Shown one piece after another: positions 15,496-17,808 of a stretch of DNA of 17,808 nucleotides (positions are counted from its first letter, which is position 1; every line of letters starts with the position of its first letter). The position numbers were made by a program, and so were the translations under genes. Below the pieces are notes generated by a model. It was not told where the DNA came from. It worked only from the letters and a program-made list of their open reading frames with translations, and ran no database searches. The stretch is from Eubacterium sp. TM05-53 (lineage in GTDB: Bacteria > Bacillota_I > Bacilli_A > Erysipelotrichales > Erysipelotrichaceae): assembly GCF_003436425.1 (NCBI RefSeq), contig NZ_QSPK01000049.1:1-17808 (forward strand), given 5' to 3'.

Positions 15496-16245
15496 ATGAA
15501 TATTGAGAAGTTATTAAATACAATTATTGAAGCCGGAAAGATGTTAGTGGAGAGTGGTGCGGAAGTCAATCGTGTCGAAGAAACAATGGTCAGAATGTGT
15601 CGTTGTTTTGAAGGCATTGAATATGCGGATAGCTATGTGACTTTAACGGGTATCATGTTTTCTTTGACGTATGACAATCAGACGATGACACGTATTTGCA
15701 GGGTACACACGGGAGAGGTAGATTTGAATCGTATTGATCAAATTAATACGCTTTCTAGAAGAATTTGTTCAAATCCAATATCAGTGGATGAGTTAGCTAA
15801 TGAATTGGATCGAATTAAGGGGATGTCTCGCTATACATTTAAAGAGACAATGCTTTTTGGTGCGGTTGGTGCTGCTGGATTTGGAATGTTCTTTAATGGG
15901 ACTTTATTAGAAATTGTGATGTCCTTTTTTATTGGAATTTTGATTCGTTGTATCAGCTGTTTCTTGTCAAATCACAAACTAAATTCTTTCTTGAATAATG
16001 CGATATCGGCAGGATTAGCAGCACTGAGTGTACAATTGATCCATAAAGTGTTACCGCAGACGAATGTGGATATTATGGTTATTTCTAGCTTTATGCTTCT
16101 AGTGCCTGGGCTTGCGATTACCAATGCGATTCGTGATACGATTGCAGGAGATTATGTTTCTGGCGTCGCAAGAGCGGTAGATGCTTTTTTGTGTGCTATT
16201 GCCATTGCGGTAGGGGCTGGTTTTGTGATGTATTTTTGGATATAG
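15496..16245 (+). CDS. threonine/serine exporter, N-terminal (YjjP-like) subunit
   Basis: A 249-aa protein with the ThrE/YjjP domain. A soluble N-terminal part is followed by about five TM helices from residue 115 onward. The N-terminal part carries KMLVESGAEVNRVEETM (about 15-31), the typical gating/hydrolase-like segment of this family. Together with the small subunit encoded next, it is expected to export threonine or serine (in E. coli, YjjP-YjjB exports succinate). ATG 15496 is preceded by no Shine-Dalgarno: only six bases (TTGTGT) separate it from the -10. A TTG at 15490, directly after the -10, is unlikely as a start. The partner gene follows after 11 bases, so the two form an operon. 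Confidence 0.88.
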   Translation: MNIEKLLNTIIEAGKMLVESGAEVNRVEETMVRMCRCFEGIEYADSYVTLTGIMFSLTYDNQTMTRICRVHTGEVDLNRIDQINTLSRRICSNPISVDELANELDRIKGMSRYTFKETMLFGAVGAAGFGMFFNGTLLEIVMSFFIGILIRCISCFLSNHKLNSFLNNAISAGLAALSVQLIHKVLPQTNVDIMVISSFMLLVPGLAITNAIRDTIAGDYVSGVARAVDAFLCAIAIAVGAGFVMYFWI

Positions 16246-16256
16246 GGGAATGAATT

Positions 16257-16712
16257 ATGATATATGTGATTTTAAAAGCAGGAATCTCTTCATTCCTTGC
16301 TAGTTTAGGGTTTGGTTTCCTATTTAACATTAAAGGAAGAAATTTATGGCTTGCCGGAGTTGTAGGTGCCATTGGAGGTGTCTGCTACAAGGTGGGACTG
16401 TATTTAGATTGTTCTGAAATATTATCCAATTTTTATGGGGCTTTAGGTTTAGCCTTAGCCTCAGAAATATTAGCGCGACAATGTAAGACGCCAGTCACAA
16501 CGTTTTTAGTTTGTGCATTGATTCCATTGGTTCCTGGAGGCGGTATGTATCGTACGATGCTTGCGGCCATTCGTGGAGATGCTCAGAATACACTAAATGT
16601 GGGGCTTCAAACATTGAGTATTGCGGGTGTTTTGGCTTTAGGAATCCTATTGGTTTCCACAATTATGCGTGTGTATTATCAAGAAAAGAGAAAATTTTTA
16701 GAAAAAAAGTAA
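16257..16712 (+). CDS. threonine/serine exporter, C-terminal (YjjB-like) subunit
   Basis: A 151-aa protein with four or five TM helices, matching the small ThrE_2/YjjB subunit. Signatures include ASLGFGFLFNIKGRNL near residues 15-30 and the conserved LIPLVPGGGMYRTM (about 93-106). In single-chain ThrE proteins this forms the C-terminal half; here it is a separate gene. AGGGGAA (16244-16250) lies 6 bases before ATG 16257. The tail is basic (QEKRKFLEKK). No clear terminator follows before the tRNA promoter, so some read-through into the tRNAs is possible. Confidence 0.88.
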   Translation: MIYVILKAGISSFLASLGFGFLFNIKGRNLWLAGVVGAIGGVCYKVGLYLDCSEILSNFYGALGLALASEILARQCKTPVTTFLVCALIPLVPGGGMYRTMLAAIRGDAQNTLNVGLQTLSIAGVLALGILLVSTIMRVYYQEKRKFLEKK

Positions 16713-16720
16713 AAAAGCAC

Positions 16721-16748
16721 TTGCAAAGATAAATATTTATGGTATTAT
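16721..16748 (+). promoter_or_regulatory. promoter of the tRNA-Ile/tRNA-Ala pair
   Basis: TTGCAA (16721-16726) and TATTAT (16743-16748) are 16 bases apart, with an extended TG before the -10. They lie about 20 bases upstream of the mature tRNA-Ile end, as expected for a short tRNA leader. Confidence 0.65.
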
Positions 16749-16769
16749 ATATAAGCGTCTTGGGGATAT

Positions 16770-16846
<77 letters not shown>

Positions 16847-16872
16847 TGATTTCTTTAGACGCTTACTATAAT

Positions 16873-16948
16873 GGGGTGTTAGCTCAGCTGGGAGAGCACC
16901 TGCCTTGCACGCAGGGGGTCATCGGTTCGATCCCGATACGCTCCACCA
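16873..16948 (+). tRNA. tRNA-Ala (anticodon TGC)
   Basis: A 76-base cloverleaf. The acceptor stem GGGGTGT pairs with ACGCTCC, including two wobble pairs. The anticodon stem CCTGC/GCAGG encloses loop CTTGCAC, with anticodon TGC at 16906-16908. The T arm contains GGTTCGATCCC, and CCA is encoded. It lies 26 bases after tRNA-Ile and is probably cotranscribed. Confidence 0.97.
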
Positions 16949-16960
16949 TTTGTAAAATTC

Positions 16961-16984
16961 AAACTGCATATGCAGTTTTTTTTT
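16961..16984 (+). terminator. intrinsic terminator of the tRNA pair
   Basis: The palindrome AAACTGCATATGCAGTTT is followed by further T (T tract 16976-16984). It sits 13 bases after the tRNA-Ala CCA end. Confidence 0.88.
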
Positions 16985-17069
16985 ATATTAAGATTTTGAC
17001 TTCGGAACAGAGAAATATGATATGTGAAATAGCACTAAAATATCACAAGATATGAATTATCAGGAATGA

Positions 17070-17092
17070 CAAAAACGACTATCGTAATAGCC
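17070..17092 (-). terminator. possible hairpin/terminator downstream of the zinc-ribbon ORF
   Basis: On the minus strand GGCTAT pairs with ATAGTC (one G-T pair) around TACG, followed by GTTTTT. It lies about 35 bases past the zinc-ribbon stop. Alternatively it could be part of the terminal (oriIS-like) hairpin of the decayed IS91-type element. Nothing else is seen between 16985 and 17127. Confidence 0.45.
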
Positions 17093-17127
17093 AACATTTT
17101 GTATTTGTCTGTCTTTTAGTTGTTGAA

Positions 17128-17292
17128 TTATTTTTTTACAATCATCTTATGATCGCATTCAGGGCAGTGCATCATATAGTTTTCTTCAGGTTCATTTGGA
17201 AATAATTCACCGATCAACCATCTAGGTACTTCTTCTTCGTAACCGCATTTTGTACATTTCATCAATACATCTTTTTCTGTATGTTCTGTCAT
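17128..17292 (-). CDS. small zinc-ribbon protein (54 aa)
   Basis: A 54-aa ORF from ATG 17292 to TAA 17128. Two cysteine pairs, C13-x2-C16 (KCTKCGYEEEVP) and C43-x2-C46 (HCPECDHKM), are spaced as in a zinc ribbon, with an acidic, Trp-containing linker between them. AAGGA (17302-17306 on the minus strand) lies about 9 bases before the ATG, and TATAAT (17312-17317) a further 5 bases upstream. It overlaps the 3' end of the IS91-like transposase remnant in another frame (17222-17292), so it may be an accessory ORF of that element. Function is unknown; binding of nucleic acid or protein through zinc is a reasonable family-level guess. It is short, so expression is unproven. Confidence 0.65.
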   Translation of the reverse strand: MTEHTEKDVLMKCTKCGYEEEVPRWLIGELFPNEPEENYMMHCPECDHKMIVKK

Positions 17293-17772
17293 TTCTTTTG
17301 TCCTTGAATGGATTATATGTATAAGTATACTGCATAATGGCTTTACATTTACATTGAATTGGATCTTAGGTTAAAAGAATCTATTAAATGAGTGCGGTAT
17401 TTGAATTTATTGAGTTTGTTTTTAAGGACTTTAGTTTTAGGTTTACGAGAATTATCCTTGTTCTTTTTGATTCCAAGAAGTGCATGTACTTTATCTATGG
17501 TTTTCTTAGAAGCATTGGCATCGAATAATTAAGAAATGATAGTCCGGTATATGTATAATAAGGCGGTTTATAAAATCAATCACATTATCTGTGACATCAT
17601 GACGTTTTTCATCCTTGTGATCATTGTAGAACCAGCTGACAGTATTTGATTCTTTATTGTATTCTGTGATTCTGTTTTCAGCCATTGCAGGCCTTCCGGC
17701 ATAGCGAATGAAGTAGTTTACCCAGCCTTGAATATCTTTACCCTGAATTATTGTTGATTGCCAAATTAATTG
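17222..17772 (-). pseudogene. IS91-family (Y2-type) transposase remnant
   Basis: Fragments of an IS91-type rolling-circle transposase in at least three frames. The first (17772 to about 17525) reads WVNYFIRYAGRPAMAENRI, then ITEYNKESNTVSWFYNDHKD, then VIDFINRLIIHIPDYHFLIIR; this is the conserved RYxGRP...RLIxHIP region. After IIR the frame ends at a stop, while DANASKKTIDKVHALLG continues in another frame, so a deletion near 17518-17526 removed the expected YYG segment. After LIDSFNL, one extra base near 17364-17370 shifts to DPIQCKCKAIMQYTYTYNP, which runs to TAG 17222. The N-terminal half is missing or lies outside the window; a TAG sits at 17773-17775. The element cannot encode an active transposase. 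Remnants of an unrelated older insertion are not excluded. Confidence 0.78.
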
Positions 17773-17808
17773 CTAACACAGTATTCAAATTAAATTGTAC
17801 ACATAATT

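Noticed and set aside
16867..16872. TATAAT directly before tRNA-Ala
   Set aside because: Transcription from it would begin inside the mature tRNA, so it cannot supply a full-length tRNA. It is taken as chance in AT-rich spacer sequence.

Overview
The window looks like chromosomal DNA of a low-GC Gram-positive bacterium (Bacillota). Strong AAGGAGG-type ribosome binding sites, TGA used as an ordinary stop, a YhaM-type exoribonuclease, diacylglycerol glycosyltransferases and an InlB-repeat surface protein all fit this. A member of the Erysipelotrichia is my best guess, from general gene character only.

Positions 1-7290 (+) form one dense operon-like block. First come a CpoA-like glycolipid glycosyltransferase, a flippase-like (LPG-synthase transmembrane family) membrane protein, and a second diacylglycerol glycosyltransferase whose C-terminus is fused to a complete RecX-like domain. 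These are followed by YhaM (3'-5' exoribonuclease), RimO (ribosomal protein S12 methylthiotransferase), a hypoxanthine/uracil-DNA glycosylase-like protein and a dUTPase-like protein. Most junctions are 4-base ATGA overlaps. The block thus passes from membrane glycolipid synthesis to nucleic-acid maintenance through a single fused protein. It ends in a strong intrinsic terminator at about 7293-7327.

Positions 7328-11166 hold a single large surface protein gene (1221 aa) with its own promoter and perfect Shine-Dalgarno sequence. The protein has a signal peptide, a Gln/Glu/Pro-rich tandem repeat, two InlB-type B repeats, several MBG-like beta domains including two 249-bp identical copies, and three C-terminal transmembrane helices instead of an LPXTG anchor.

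Positions 11157-13712 (-) contain a broken AlbA_2/Schlafen-type ATP-binding regulator gene with two lesions, and an M20 amidohydrolase. An intergenic region with TTAACA repeats resembling a PhoP box separates the amidohydrolase from the divergent Na+/phosphate cotransporter gene (13843-15456).

Positions 15484-16712 (+) encode a two-subunit threonine/serine exporter (YjjP/YjjB or split ThrE type). The first gene appears to be transcribed as a leaderless mRNA from an extended -10 promoter. tRNA-Ile(GAT) and tRNA-Ala(TGC) follow, with a terminator. The right end (about 17000-17808, minus strand) is a decayed IS91-family transposase remnant. An intact 54-aa zinc-ribbon ORF overlaps its 3' end in another frame.
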